Shown in pieces: positions 13,167 through 22,865 of a DNA stretch of 64,000 nucleotides (its first letter is position 1; the number at the start of each line of letters is the position of its first letter). The translations under genes and the position numbers were made by a program. The stretch is taken from NCBI RefSeq assembly GCF_017068395.1, contig NZ_CP070619.1:744001-808000 (forward strand), given 5' to 3'. The stretch comes from Rhodococcus pseudokoreensis. Lineage in GTDB: Bacteria > Actinomycetota > Actinomycetes > Mycobacteriales > Mycobacteriaceae. The notes below the pieces were generated by a model that did not search any database, was not told the DNA's origin, and worked only from the letters and a program-made list of their open reading frames with translations.

Positions 13167-13440
13167 TGATCCTCCTGAATGCGCGTCCGACCCCGGGCTG
13201 CGAGGCGAACGGTCTCTGGCTTGCGCTCATCGAATCGTAGACCGTGCCCTCTGCGGCCTCCGACTGGGTCCTACCCACTGTCGTACTTACCCGGACTCAG
13301 AGCAAACCGGGGCGCAGACGACCTGCGGTTTGTCCCACCGGAGAGTGCCGGGGAGTGCTCACTGTCACGCAGTCCGGCGTGTCGCGCGGGGGCCGTGGGA
13401 GGCGGTCTCGCGGAGGCACCGGCACGCCGAGCCGTGCTGC

Positions 13441-13459
13441 TAAGGTTTCGCTCACCTAA
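13441..13459. promoter_or_regulatory. Iron box (IdeR/DtxR-type operator)
   Basis: TAAGGTTTCGCTCACCTAA matches the 19-bp IdeR consensus TTAGGTTAGGCTAACCTAA at 15 of 19 positions and keeps both outer half-sites. It ends 19 nt before the first iron-siderophore-binding lipoprotein gene, where a repressor would block initiation. Iron-responsive control is inferred from the match and the gene function. Confidence 0.75.
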
Positions 13460-13478
13460 CTTCCTTCAGGAGCTCCAT

Positions 13479-14489
13479 GTGAACGTTCTCTCCCGCCGCC
13501 GGGTCGTCGCCGGCGCGGTCGCGCTGGCCGCGGCAGCCACCTTCTCGACCACGTCCTGCTCGAGCAGCGACGACTCCACCGCCACCGCTTCCGACACCAC
13601 GTCGTCGACCGGGCAGTTCCCCCGCACCGTCGACCACTTCCGCGGCAGCACCGCGATCCCGGCCGCACCGCAGCGCATCGTGGCACTCGACAACAGCTTC
13701 ACCGACGCCGTCCTCCTCCTCGAGGCGCCCCTCGTCGGGTACGTCGATTACCGCGAGCTCGGCCTCCCCGACTACCTCGGCACCACACGCGACGAGTTCG
13801 CGGCGGACGCGAAGTCGGTGGGCAAGGTCAGCAACGCGAGCCTCGAGCAGATCGCTGCGCTGCAACCCGACCTGATCATCTCCGCCGAGGTGCGCGACGG
13901 AAAGAACTACGAGCAACTGTCCGCGATCGCACCGACCATCTTCACCGAGACGACCGGTCCCACGTGGAAGGACAACATCCGGCTCGTCGGCAAGGCACTC
14001 GGCAAGGAAGACCTCGCGGAGCAGAAGATCGGCGTCTACGAGGAGCGGGCCGCCGCCGTCGGTGCCGAGATCAACGGGTCGGCGTCGAATCCGGTGATCT
14101 CGGTCGTCCGGTTCGCGGGTGAGCCGACGGCACGCCTCTACCGCACCACCTCGTTCAGCGGGATCGTCCTCGCGGACGCCGGGCTGGCGCGTCCGCAGAG
14201 CCAGGGCCCCGACCCGGCCGACCCGGACAACATCATGCAGGCCGTCAGCACCGAACTGATCAGCGAGGCGGAGGCCGACGTCATCTTCGTCAGCACCTGG
14301 CAGGACCCCGCAGGCAAGAGCGCCGAAGCGGCGAAGCCGTTCCTGGAGAGCCCGCTGTGGCAGACGCTGAAGGGACGCAAGGTCGACGTCGACGACGCCC
14401 GCTGGATGTCACCGGTCAGCGTCCAGGGCGCGCACCTGATCCTCGACGACCTGTCGGACACGTTCGGGGTGGGCAAGCACAGCGGCTAA
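13479..14489 (+). CDS. Fe(III)-siderophore-binding lipoprotein, ABC uptake
   Basis: This 336-residue periplasmic-binding protein is of the FecB/FepB helical-backbone class. The GTG at 13479 has AGGAG six bases upstream (an ATG two bases earlier is followed at once by TGA). The leader has a twin-arginine-like SRRRVVAG and a Cys27 after TTS, so it may be a Tat-exported lipoprotein. The mature domain has the family features APQRIVALDNSFTDAVLLL, LEQIAALQPDLIISAE and a closing QGAHLILDDL. No permease or ATPase gene is adjacent. An iron box directly upstream fits iron repression. It is a paralog of the following gene and was not part of the mycobacterial block. Confidence 0.85.
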   Translation: MNVLSRRRVVAGAVALAAAATFSTTSCSSSDDSTATASDTTSSTGQFPRTVDHFRGSTAIPAAPQRIVALDNSFTDAVLLLEAPLVGYVDYRELGLPDYLGTTRDEFAADAKSVGKVSNASLEQIAALQPDLIISAEVRDGKNYEQLSAIAPTIFTETTGPTWKDNIRLVGKALGKEDLAEQKIGVYEERAAAVGAEINGSASNPVISVVRFAGEPTARLYRTTSFSGIVLADAGLARPQSQGPDPADPDNIMQAVSTELISEAEADVIFVSTWQDPAGKSAEAAKPFLESPLWQTLKGRKVDVDDARWMSPVSVQGAHLILDDLSDTFGVGKHSG

Positions 14490-14524
14490 CCTGAACGCGC
14501 CCGCACACACAGGAAGTCGCCGAA

Positions 14525-15592
14525 TTGTCCCCTCGTAGGTTTTCCGCCCGCCGCGCGTCCATCGGTCTGGTCGCCGCCGTCGCCGCGCTCGCGCTGGCCG
14601 GCTGCTCGCAACCGTCCGACGACGATCCCGCAGCATCCATCGTCCGGACCACCACGCAGATCGCCGGAGCCGGCGTGGTCGGCATCGAGCGGGACACCAC
14701 GACGGCCTGCGCCGAGCCGGCCCCGGTCGACGCCGCACTCGCGGCCGGCTCGACGCACCGGGTGGTCCACACCAAGGGTGAGAGCGACGTCCCGTCCGAT
14801 CCGCAGCGGATCGTGGTCCTCGACAGCGCCGCCCTGGACGCGGTGTGCGCCCTCGGCCTGTGGGAGAACGTGGTCGGCGCGGCAACCCTCGACGGTGATT
14901 CGCCGCAGCCCGGCTACCTCGGCACCGGCGTCTCCGATATCCCGAGCGTCGGATCCGTCGACGCCCCGGACGTGAACAAGATCGCGCAGGCGGACCCGGA
15001 CCTGATCCTCGGATCGAGTCCGGCGTCCGACCAGCTGTACGGCGCACTGTCCCCGATCGCGCCCACCGTGTTCGTCGGCTCCGACCCCGTGTACTGGAAG
15101 GCGCAGTTCCTCCTCGCCGGCAACGCGCTGGGCCGGGCCGACGCGGCGACGGCGGCACTCGAGCAGTACCAGCAGGACGCGAAGCAACTCGGCATCGACA
15201 TCGATGCCGCGCAGACACAGGCATCCGTCGTCCGTTTCGACGCCGACAGCATGGAGGTCGAGGGTCCGGCGACGTTCGCAGGCCAGGTCCTCACCGACGC
15301 CGGGGTGCGGCGGCCCGCCTATCAGAACCTCGACGGCGTCGTCACCGAACCGATCTCCGAAGCCGACATCGACCAGGCCGAGGGCGACCTCATCTACGCC
15401 GTCCTGGACGGCAAGGACGGCACCGCACACGCGGAGGACGTCATGTCCGGGGAGGCCTGGGAAGACCTCGAGGCCGCCCACGACAAACGGGTCTTCGCCG
15501 TCGAGGGTGACGTGTGGGGCGGAAACGGCGTCGTCGCCGCGCGCGCAATGCTCACCGACCTCAGGAACACGCTGAACGGCTACGTCGGCTAG
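14525..15592 (+). CDS. fecB: FecB-type iron-siderophore-binding lipoprotein (Rv3044 ortholog)
   Basis: This 355-residue lipoprotein has LAGC lipobox Cys27 and the binding-protein fold (DPQRIVVLDSAALDAVCAL, VNKIAQADPDLILGSS). A linker of about 55 residues with two extra cysteines lies between the lipid anchor and the fold. The position next to ctaD matches Rv3044 of M. tuberculosis. The start is a TTG at 14525 with AGGAAG eight bases upstream. It follows the previous gene by 35 nt and the NUDIX gene by 8 nt downstream, so all three are probably one iron-controlled transcript. Confidence 0.85.
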   Translation: MSPRRFSARRASIGLVAAVAALALAGCSQPSDDDPAASIVRTTTQIAGAGVVGIERDTTTACAEPAPVDAALAAGSTHRVVHTKGESDVPSDPQRIVVLDSAALDAVCALGLWENVVGAATLDGDSPQPGYLGTGVSDIPSVGSVDAPDVNKIAQADPDLILGSSPASDQLYGALSPIAPTVFVGSDPVYWKAQFLLAGNALGRADAATAALEQYQQDAKQLGIDIDAAQTQASVVRFDADSMEVEGPATFAGQVLTDAGVRRPAYQNLDGVVTEPISEADIDQAEGDLIYAVLDGKDGTAHAEDVMSGEAWEDLEAAHDKRVFAVEGDVWGGNGVVAARAMLTDLRNTLNGYVG

Positions 15593-15600
15593 GAGGCTCG

Positions 15601-16074
15601 ATGCCCGTCCCCGAGTTCGTCACCGCCCTGCGCGGCCACGTCGGCACGGCGCCGCTGTGGCTGTCCGGAGTCAGCGTCGTGGTCCGTGACGACGACGGTC
15701 GGGTGCTGTTGACCCGGCGCGTCGACAACGGCAAGTGGGCGGTCGTGTCCGGCATCCTCGAACCCGGGGAGGAACCCGGACCGGCCGCGCTGCGGGAGAT
15801 CCGTGAGGAAACCGGTGTGGACGCCGAACTGGTCCGGATCACGAGCGTCGACGTCACCGACCCGGTCACCTACCCCAACGGCGACGTCGCGCAGTACCTC
15901 GACGTGTGCTTCCTCGCCCGGTACGTCGGCGGAGAGGCCGCCGTGTCGGACGACGAGAACCACGACGTGGCCTGGTTCTCCCCCGAGTCGCTGCCGGACG
16001 ATCTCACCCCGTCGTCGCGGCTGCGCCTCGACAAGGCACTGCAGGACGTCCCCGAGGCATGGTTCCGCCGCTGA
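15601..16074 (+). CDS. NUDIX hydrolase
   Basis: This 157-residue single-domain NUDIX enzyme has a complete box, GILEPGEEPGPAALREIREE followed by TGVD, with the metal-binding glutamates in REIREE. The fold begins at LSGVSVVVRDDDGRVLL. The ATG at 15601 has an AGGAGG site immediately behind fecB, so it is co-transcribed with the iron-binding lipoproteins. It resembles ADP-ribose or dinucleotide pyrophosphatases, but the substrate cannot be read from sequence. Confidence 0.85.
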   Translation: MPVPEFVTALRGHVGTAPLWLSGVSVVVRDDDGRVLLTRRVDNGKWAVVSGILEPGEEPGPAALREIREETGVDAELVRITSVDVTDPVTYPNGDVAQYLDVCFLARYVGGEAAVSDDENHDVAWFSPESLPDDLTPSSRLRLDKALQDVPEAWFRR

Positions 16075-16082
16075 ACGCACTT

Positions 16083-16133
16083 CGCCCGATGTCGCACCGG
16101 TGCAGCAGAACTGGACCGGCGCGGCATCGGGCG
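16083..16133. terminator. Convergent terminator between NUDIX gene and nrdF
   Basis: An imperfect hairpin has CGCCCGATG (16083-16091) pairing perfectly with CATCGGGCG (16125-16133) and further pairing between CGCACCGGT and ACCGGCGCG inside. It fills the space between two convergent stops and probably ends transcription from both sides. Confidence 0.6.
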
Positions 16134-16149
16134 ACGCGAAGGGGCGGGG

Positions 16150-17177
<1,028 letters not shown>

Positions 17178-17193
17178 GGGCGGCGGAGCCGCA

Positions 17194-19377
17194 CTACAAC
17201 ATGCAGGAGACGCAACCTTCGACCTCAGTCCCCTCCAGCGCCATCTGACGCAGCCGGATGTAGTACAGCGTCTTGATGCCCTTGCGCCACGCGTAGATCT
17301 GCGCCTTGTTGATGTCGCGGGTGGTGGCGGTGTCCTTGAAGAACAGCGTCAGCGACAGCCCCTGGTCGACGTGCTGCGTCGCGGCGGCATAGGTGTCGAT
17401 GATCTTCTCGTACCCGATCTCGTAGGCATCCTGGTAGTACTCCAGGTTGTCGTTGGTCAGGTAGGGCGCCGGGTAGTAGACGCGGCCGATCTTGCCTTCC
17501 TTGCGGATCTCGATCTTCGACGCCACCGGGTGGATGGAGCTGGTGGAGTTGTTGATGTAGGAGATCGATCCGGTCGGCGGCACCGCCTGCAGGTTCTGGT
17601 TGTAGATGCCGTGCTTCTGCACGGACGCCTTCAGTTCACGCCAGTCGTCCTGGGTCGGGATGTGCAGGCCCGCATCGGCGAACAGCTGCCGCACCCGCTC
17701 GGTCTCCGGCTCCCACACCCGGTCGGTGTACTTGTCGAAGAACTCTCCGGACGCGTACTTGGACTCCGGGAAGCCCGCGAAGTACGTGCCGCGCTCCTTG
17801 GCGATCTCGTTGGACGCCCGGATCGCGTGGAACACCACGGTGTAGAAGTAGATGTTCGTGAAATCGATGCCCTCGTCGGAGCCGTAGTGGATCCGCTCGC
17901 GCGCCAGGTATCCGTGCAGGTTCATCTGCCCGAGACCGATGGCGTGACCCTCGTCGTTCGCCTTCCGGATCGACGGGACGGAGTCGATGGAGGTCTGATC
18001 GGCGACGGCGGTCAGCGCGCGGATCGACGTCTCGATGGTGCGTGCGAAGTCCGGCGAGTCCATGGTCTTCGCGATGTTCAGCGAACCGAGGTTGCAGGAG
18101 ATGTCCTTGCCGATATGGCTGTAGGACAGGTCGTCGTTGAACAGCGACGGCGTGGAGACCTGCAGGATCTCCGAGCACAGGTTCGAGTGCGTGACCTTGC
18201 CCGCGATCGGGTTGGCGCGGTTCACCGTGTCCTCGTACATGATGTACGGGTAACCGGACTCGAACTGCAGCTCGGCGACGGTCTGGAAGAACTCGCGCGC
18301 CTTGATCTTCGACTTGCGGATGCGCTTGTCGTCGACCATCTCGTAGTACTTCTCGGTGACGTTGATGTCCGCGAACGGCTTGCCGTAGATGCGCTCCACG
18401 TCGTACGGCGAGAAGAGGTACATGTCCTCGTTCTTCTTCGCCAGCTCGAACGTGATGTCCGGGATGACGACGCCGAGAGACAGCGTCTTGATGCGGATCT
18501 TCTCGTCCGCGTTCTCGCGCTTGGTGTCGAGGAAGCGGTAGATGTCCGGGTGGTGCGCGTGCAAATACACCGCGCCTGCGCCCTGACGCGCGCCCAGCTG
18601 ATTGGCGTACGAGAACGAGTCCTCGAGCAGCTTCATGATCGGGATGACCCCGGAGCTCTGGTTCTCGATCTTCTTGATCGGGGCACCGTGCTCACGAACG
18701 TTGCTGAGCAGCAACGCAACTCCGCCGCCGCGCTTGGACAGCTGCAGTGCGGAGTTGATGGAGCGGCCGATCGACTCCATGTTGTCCTCGATGCGCAGCA
18801 GGAAGCAGGACACGGGCTCGCCGCGCTGCTTCTTGCCCGAGTTGAGGAAGGTCGGGGTGGCCGGCTGGAAGCGGCCGGCGATGATCTCGTCGACGAGCTT
18901 GGTCGCCAGATCCTCGTCGCCCGCGGCCAGCGTCAGGGCGACCATGCAGACACGGTCCTCGAAACGCTCCAGGTACCGCTTACCGTCGAACGTCTTGAGC
19001 GTGTACGAGGTGTAGTACTTGAACGCGCCCAGGAACGTCGGGAAACGGAACTTCTTCGAGTAGGCGTGGTCGATCAGCGTCTTGACGAAGTTGCGGGTGT
19101 ACTGGTCGAGGACCTCACGCTCGTAGTAGTTCTCCTTGACCAGGTAGTCCAGCTTCTCGTCCTGGTTGTGGAAGAAGACAGTGTTCTGGTTGACGTGCTG
19201 GAGGAAGTACTGGTTCGCGGCCTCGCGGTCCTTGTCGAACTGGATCTCACCGTTGGGCCCGTACAGGTTGAGCATCGCGTTGAGCGCGTGGTAATCGAGA
19301 CCGTTCGTCGAGTCTCCACCGCGCGCGTCGCGCTCTACGCTCCCCGCGTCGATGGTGTCTGTGATGGTCGGCGCCAC
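17194..19377 (-). CDS. nrdE: Class Ib ribonucleotide reductase, large subunit
   Basis: This 727-residue subunit reduces ribonucleoside diphosphates. It shows the active-site cysteine segment [14 protein letters not shown], the central radical-site segment HSNLCSEIL, the signature [10 protein letters not shown] and the C-terminal redox pair CVSC in EGCVSCML, which is recharged by NrdH. As expected for class Ib, there is no N-terminal ATP cone. The GTG start at 19377 lies inside the end of nrdI (43-nt overlap) with an AGGAG site, so the two are translationally linked. Confidence 0.95.
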   Translation of the reverse strand: MAPTITDTIDAGSVERDARGGDSTNGLDYHALNAMLNLYGPNGEIQFDKDREAANQYFLQHVNQNTVFFHNQDEKLDYLVKENYYEREVLDQYTRNFVKTLIDHAYSKKFRFPTFLGAFKYYTSYTLKTFDGKRYLERFEDRVCMVALTLAAGDEDLATKLVDEIIAGRFQPATPTFLNSGKKQRGEPVSCFLLRIEDNMESIGRSINSALQLSKRGGGVALLLSNVREHGAPIKKIENQSSGVIPIMKLLEDSFSYANQLGARQGAGAVYLHAHHPDIYRFLDTKRENADEKIRIKTLSLGVVIPDITFELAKKNEDMYLFSPYDVERIYGKPFADINVTEKYYEMVDDKRIRKSKIKAREFFQTVAELQFESGYPYIMYEDTVNRANPIAGKVTHSNLCSEILQVSTPSLFNDDLSYSHIGKDISCNLGSLNIAKTMDSPDFARTIETSIRALTAVADQTSIDSVPSIRKANDEGHAIGLGQMNLHGYLARERIHYGSDEGIDFTNIYFYTVVFHAIRASNEIAKERGTYFAGFPESKYASGEFFDKYTDRVWEPETERVRQLFADAGLHIPTQDDWRELKASVQKHGIYNQNLQAVPPTGSISYINNSTSSIHPVASKIEIRKEGKIGRVYYPAPYLTNDNLEYYQDAYEIGYEKIIDTYAAATQHVDQGLSLTLFFKDTATTRDINKAQIYAWRKGIKTLYYIRLRQMALEGTEVEGCVSCML

Positions 19378-19811
19378 TTCTCGTGCTCCTCGTCGTCTAA
19401 GTGATCCCAGAATTCACCCAGACCGGCCTTTACCCGCTCGACGTCCTCGGCTGTGCCCATGAGTTCGAAGCGGTAGAGGTAGGGAACGTGGCATTTCTGA
19501 GAAATGATATTTCCTGCAAAGCAATAGGATTCACCGAAATTGGTGTTTCCCGCCGCGATCACTGCTCGGATCAGCGACCTGTTGTGTGTGTTGTTGAGAA
19601 ATCGGATGACCGGCTTCGGGACGTAACTGGTGTCGCGGCCCATGGCCGTCGTCCCCCCGCCGTAAGTCGGGAGGATCAGCACATAGGGTTCGTGCACCTC
19701 GAAGGTGCCCTCGCGGTCATGAATGGGTATGCGCGTCGCAGGCAGCCCGAGCCGCTGGACGAATCGGTGCGTGTTCTCCGAGGCGCTGGAGAAGTACACC
19801 AGCGATGTCAT
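19335..19811 (-). CDS. nrdI: NrdI flavodoxin, NrdF cofactor maturase
   Basis: This 158-residue flavodoxin-like protein supplies oxidant for assembling the manganese-tyrosyl radical of NrdF. It has the FMN-binding start [15 protein letters not shown], the loop LPTYGGG, and the [15 protein letters not shown] segment typical of NrdI. It is about 10-15 residues longer than some homologs because of a charged C-terminal tail encoded over the nrdE start. It is the second gene of nrdHIE. Confidence 0.93.
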   Translation of the reverse strand: MTSLVYFSSASENTHRFVQRLGLPATRIPIHDREGTFEVHEPYVLILPTYGGGTTAMGRDTSYVPKPVIRFLNNTHNRSLIRAVIAAGNTNFGESYCFAGNIISQKCHVPYLYRFELMGTAEDVERVKAGLGEFWDHLDDEEHEKWRRPSQTPSTRGA

Positions 19812-19899
19812 CGGTTTCCACCATCTGGACTAGTACTACCGTTTACTTCCGTCCGGGAATCGGCTCGTCCTCCGCCTCGGGCGGTGCGATCGCCTCGCT

Positions 19900-20133
19900 T
19901 CAAGCAGCGTTTGCCGAGAGGGTCTTGATGCGGTCGGGGCGGAAGCCCGACCAGTGCTCGTCACCGGCCACGATCACGGGCGCCTGCAGGTATCCCAGTG
20001 CCATGACGTAGTCCCGGGCTTCGGGGTCTTCGGTGATGTCGACGACGGAGTATTCGATACCCGCCTTGTCGAGGGCCCGGTAGGTGGCATTGCACTGAAC
20101 GCAAGCGGGCTTGGTGTAGACGGTGATGCTCAT
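19900..20133 (-). CDS. nrdH: NrdH glutaredoxin-like redoxin
   Basis: This 77-residue thiol reductant recharges NrdE. It shows the CVQC active site at about residues 11-14 (YTKPACVQC), the cis-proline segment LQAPVIV and the closing WSGFRPDRIKTL, typical of NrdH proteins that take electrons from thioredoxin reductase. It is the first gene of the nrdHIE-nrdF group; the tandem NrdR boxes lie 141-188 nt upstream. Confidence 0.95.
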   Translation of the reverse strand: MSITVYTKPACVQCNATYRALDKAGIEYSVVDITEDPEARDYVMALGYLQAPVIVAGDEHWSGFRPDRIKTLSANAA

Positions 20134-20273
20134 GAAGTCCCTCTTTCCACTGCCGAATGGAGCTGACGAAGTGTGTGTTCAGCGCACTGAGACTTCCCCT
20201 GATCGAGATGGCGGTGACCCCCGATGGAGATGCTCACCGAGTCGGTTCTCGTTGTGGTCTCTCAGTGCTCAAG

Positions 20274-20321
20274 ACACTACACCTAGTGGCCGACAGAAAC
20301 ACTTAACCCGAGATGTTGTGA
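20274..20321. promoter_or_regulatory. Tandem NrdR boxes upstream of nrdH
   Basis: ACACTACACCTAGTGG (20274-20289) and ACCCGAGATGTTGTGA (20306-20321) match the 16-bp NrdR palindrome consensus acaCwAtATaTwGtgt at about 12 and 11 positions. Their starts are exactly 32 bp apart, close to three helical turns, the spacing NrdR normally needs. They sit in the only long gap upstream of nrdHIE. The repressor gene itself is not in the window. Confidence 0.75.
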
Positions 20322-20705
20322 GTCACATTGATGAAATTCCCTGGTCGTCATCCCGCGGACCATAAATTTCATGCTCGCTCCGGCGTGTCGCACATCACAT
20401 TTTCGGCGTGACGCGGGACACCCCTGAAATCGCGCTCGTGCACTGGAGGCTCCGGGAGCCTACGCCACCTCCGAAGACACGCCCGCATCGGCGGCGCGGG
20501 CGCCGGGAGAGCCCCGTGCGGACCGGCCGGACACCGCTCCGGCGGGCGATGCCGGCCCCATCCGGGACCCGTCCCCCGCAGCACCCGGCACCCCGCTCCC
20601 CTGCCTGCCGCGTCCGGGCCACACCGGGTGCCGCACCCGACCGGCCCCCACGCTTGCCGGCCGGTAACTGCAGGCCCCGACTCCTCCTCCCGGTACCTTG
20701 AGCGC
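20322..20705. other. Intergenic region without a recognised gene
   Basis: This stretch separates the NrdR boxes from the siderophore-interacting reductase gene. The first ~80 bases are unusually AT-rich for this sequence and may hold the nrd promoter or a divergent one. From about 20440 to 20700 it is very GC-rich with open frames on both strands, none having a ribosome site or recognisable product. I see no confident gene, RNA or terminator. Confidence 0.5.
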
Positions 20706-21539
20706 ATGTCCGACGACTCCCTGGGCGACCCCGGCTGGTCGGCGCCCGTAGCGCGCACGAGGCGAGTGACGCCGAACATGCAGAGGATCACCCTCGCGGG
20801 CGGGGATCTGACCCGATTCGCGTCCAGTGGGACGCCCGACGAGCGCCTGCTCCTCGCGTTCCCGCCGGACGGCGCGGAGAAGCGCAGTTACACCGTGCGC
20901 CGCTGGGACCCGGACGCCCTGGAGATGGACATCGACTTCGCCGTCCACGCGGGCGGGACCGCGGCGCACTGGGCCGCGGTCGCGCGCCCGGGCGAGATGC
21001 TCGGATTCTCAACGGCCTCGGGGTGGTACGCGCCGCCCGCGGACGCCGCGTGGCAGCTCCTCGTCGCCGACATGACGGCATTGCCCGCCGTAGGACGCAT
21101 CCTGGAGGAACTACCCGGATCGGCGCGGGTCCACGTGATCGCAGAGGTCACCACCCCGGCAGATCGGCAGCAGTTCGCGACCGACGCCGCGCTGACCGTG
21201 ACGTGGCTGGACGGAAGCGGCAACGGCGCCGGGGACAGCCTGCTGGCCGAGGCTGCCCGCGACCTGCCGCTCCCGGATTCACCGGGATACGTGTGGTTCG
21301 CGGGCGAGGCGAAGGCGTCTCGGGTGGTGCGACGCTGGTTGCGCCACGACCTCCACTGGCCGGCGGACCGCTACGACGTCATCGGCTACTGGCGCGACAA
21401 CAAGGAGGAGTGGGTCGCGCGGTACGAGACGGTGCGCGAACAGATAGAAGCCGCCAGGGACTCTGCCCTGGCGGCCGGTGAAGACTTCGACGCGGTGCGG
21501 GACGCCGTCGACGCAGCCCTGGATCGGACCGGACTGTAG
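20706..21539 (+). CDS. Siderophore-interacting protein (ferric-siderophore reductase)
   Basis: This 277-residue SIP/ViuB-family flavoprotein reduces ferric siderophores in the cytoplasm to release iron. The FAD-binding motif appears as KRSYTVRRWDPD (about residues 60-70) with the following HAGGTAAHWA, and the NAD(P)H domain contains TALPAVGRILEEL and WFAGEAKASRVVRRW. The ATG at 20706 is used; the frame is open further upstream but without support. A helical C-terminal tail follows the fold. No iron box is apparent just upstream. Confidence 0.85.
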   Translation: MSDDSLGDPGWSAPVARTRRVTPNMQRITLAGGDLTRFASSGTPDERLLLAFPPDGAEKRSYTVRRWDPDALEMDIDFAVHAGGTAAHWAAVARPGEMLGFSTASGWYAPPADAAWQLLVADMTALPAVGRILEELPGSARVHVIAEVTTPADRQQFATDAALTVTWLDGSGNGAGDSLLAEAARDLPLPDSPGYVWFAGEAKASRVVRRWLRHDLHWPADRYDVIGYWRDNKEEWVARYETVREQIEAARDSALAAGEDFDAVRDAVDAALDRTGL

Positions 21540-21566
21540 CGGCGACGGCGTTCCGCGCGCGGATCG

Positions 21567-22130
21567 TCAGGCGTCGACGAGTTCATTCGTGGCGTCGACC
21601 AGGCTGGCGACGACGCCCGCGACCTGCTGCGCGACCTCGGCGTTCTCGCGCGGGTGCCGGTCACCGAACTTGTCGATGGTGCCGCCGATGGCGAGGGTGA
21701 CGTCTTCGAGGACCTTGCCGCCTGCGATGCGGACGGCCTTGCGGGTGTCCTCGTGCGCCCACTGCGCGCCGTTGCCGCTGGGCGAGGCGCTGATGACGGC
21801 GACGGGCTTGTCCTTGACGGCGCCGGTGCCGTACGGCCGGGAGATCCAGTCGATGGCGTTCTTGAGGACGGCGGGGATGGTGCCGTTGTACTCGGGGGTG
21901 AGCAGCAGCAACGCGTCGGCGCGGCCTGCAGCGTCACGCAGGGCCTCGACGGCGGGGATGGAGCCGGCGACGTCGATGTCCTCGTTGTAGAAGGGGACCT
22001 CACCGAGTCCGTCGAACACGATCACCTCGGCGCCCTCGGGTGCCACGGCGACCGCGGTCTCGGCGAGCTGACGGTTGACCGAGGCGGCGCGGAGGCTGCC
22101 GACGAGAACGAGAACGTTGGTCTGTGACAT
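21567..22130 (-). CDS. NADPH-dependent FMN reductase family protein
   Basis: This 187-residue flavodoxin-fold quinone/FMN/azo reductase has the phosphate-binding start LVGSLRAASVNRQLAE, the LLLTPEYNGTIPAVLKNAIDW motif and a flavin-contact ISASPSG. The ATG at 22130 has GAAGGAA eight bases upstream. It is divergent from a TetR regulator with a palindromic operator candidate between them, which suggests induction by a small quinone- or nitro-type compound, as for similar pairs; the inducer is unknown. Confidence 0.85.
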   Translation of the reverse strand: MSQTNVLVLVGSLRAASVNRQLAETAVAVAPEGAEVIVFDGLGEVPFYNEDIDVAGSIPAVEALRDAAGRADALLLLTPEYNGTIPAVLKNAIDWISRPYGTGAVKDKPVAVISASPSGNGAQWAHEDTRKAVRIAGGKVLEDVTLAIGGTIDKFGDRHPRENAEVAQQVAGVVASLVDATNELVDA

Positions 22131-22182
22131 GTCAATATTCCTTCGATGGTGCGTAGGGCGACTCGTGAACATGTATAGCAAC

Positions 22183-22204
22183 TAAACGGACCGCGGTCCA
22201 CTTA
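22183..22204. promoter_or_regulatory. Palindromic operator between FMN reductase and TetR genes
   Basis: A perfect 12-bp core, GGACCGCGGTCC (22188-22199), is extended symmetrically by TAA and TTA after two mismatched bases on each side. It sits 28 nt before the tetR GTG and 53 nt from the reductase start, the normal place for a TetR operator acting on both genes. Confidence 0.6.
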
Positions 22205-22231
22205 TGTTCCCGTCACGGTAGGATGCGGAGT

Positions 22232-22831
22232 GTGACCAGCCCCCTCCTGCCCCAGATCGGGGTCGACACCCCGGAACGCGGAGACGCCGCACGTAACCGG
22301 CGCCTACTGCTCGATGCGGCCGCGCTGCTGGTCGCCGAACGCGGCGTCGACGCCGTCACGATGGACGCCGTCGCCTGCAGGGCCGGTGTGGGCAAGGGCA
22401 CAGTGTTCCGCCGGTTCGGCAGCCGGTCGGGCCTCATGCACGCACTCCTCGACCACACCGAACGAGAACTCCAGCAGTCCTTCATGTTCGGTCCGCCGCC
22501 CCTCGGGCCGGGCGCCGACCCGATCGACCGGCTGATCGCTTTCGGGCATGCCCGCCTCGCGATCGTCGAAGTACAGGGCGAAGTCCTGCGCGCGGCCGAG
22601 AATTCTCTCGAGTTCCGCTTCGCCGCCCCCGCCCGGGCAGTGTCCGTGAGTCATGTCGTGTCCCTCCTCCGCACGGCAGGCGTGCAGGGCGATCACGAAC
22701 TGCTCGCCTGCTCGCTGCTCGCCCCCCTGGAGGCCACGCTCGTCCTGCACGAACTGCGCGACCTCGGGATGTCCGTCGAACGGCTCGGGGACGCCTGGGA
22801 GGACCTGATCCGGCGCGTCACCCGATGTTGA
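22232..22831 (+). CDS. TetR family transcriptional regulator
   Basis: This 199-residue regulator has an N-terminal helix-turn-helix: RRLLLDAAALLVAERGVDAVTMDAVACRAGVGKGTVFRRFG is read in two parts, LLVAERGVDAVTMDAVA then GVGKGTVFRRFGSR. The ligand-binding C-terminal domain is not specific enough to name an inducer. The GTG at 22232 has TAGGA nine bases upstream; an ATG at 22223 would add three residues. It most likely represses the divergent FMN reductase and itself. Confidence 0.82.
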   Translation: MTSPLLPQIGVDTPERGDAARNRRLLLDAAALLVAERGVDAVTMDAVACRAGVGKGTVFRRFGSRSGLMHALLDHTERELQQSFMFGPPPLGPGADPIDRLIAFGHARLAIVEVQGEVLRAAENSLEFRFAAPARAVSVSHVVSLLRTAGVQGDHELLACSLLAPLEATLVLHELRDLGMSVERLGDAWEDLIRRVTRC

Positions 22832-22865
22832 TCCCGGATTCGGACATTTTGTCTAACCTCGGGGA

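Noticed and set aside
20369..20791. Possible minus-strand gene upstream of the siderophore reductase
   Set aside because: Gly/Arg/Pro-rich product, no ribosome site, and it would overlap the start of the reductase gene.
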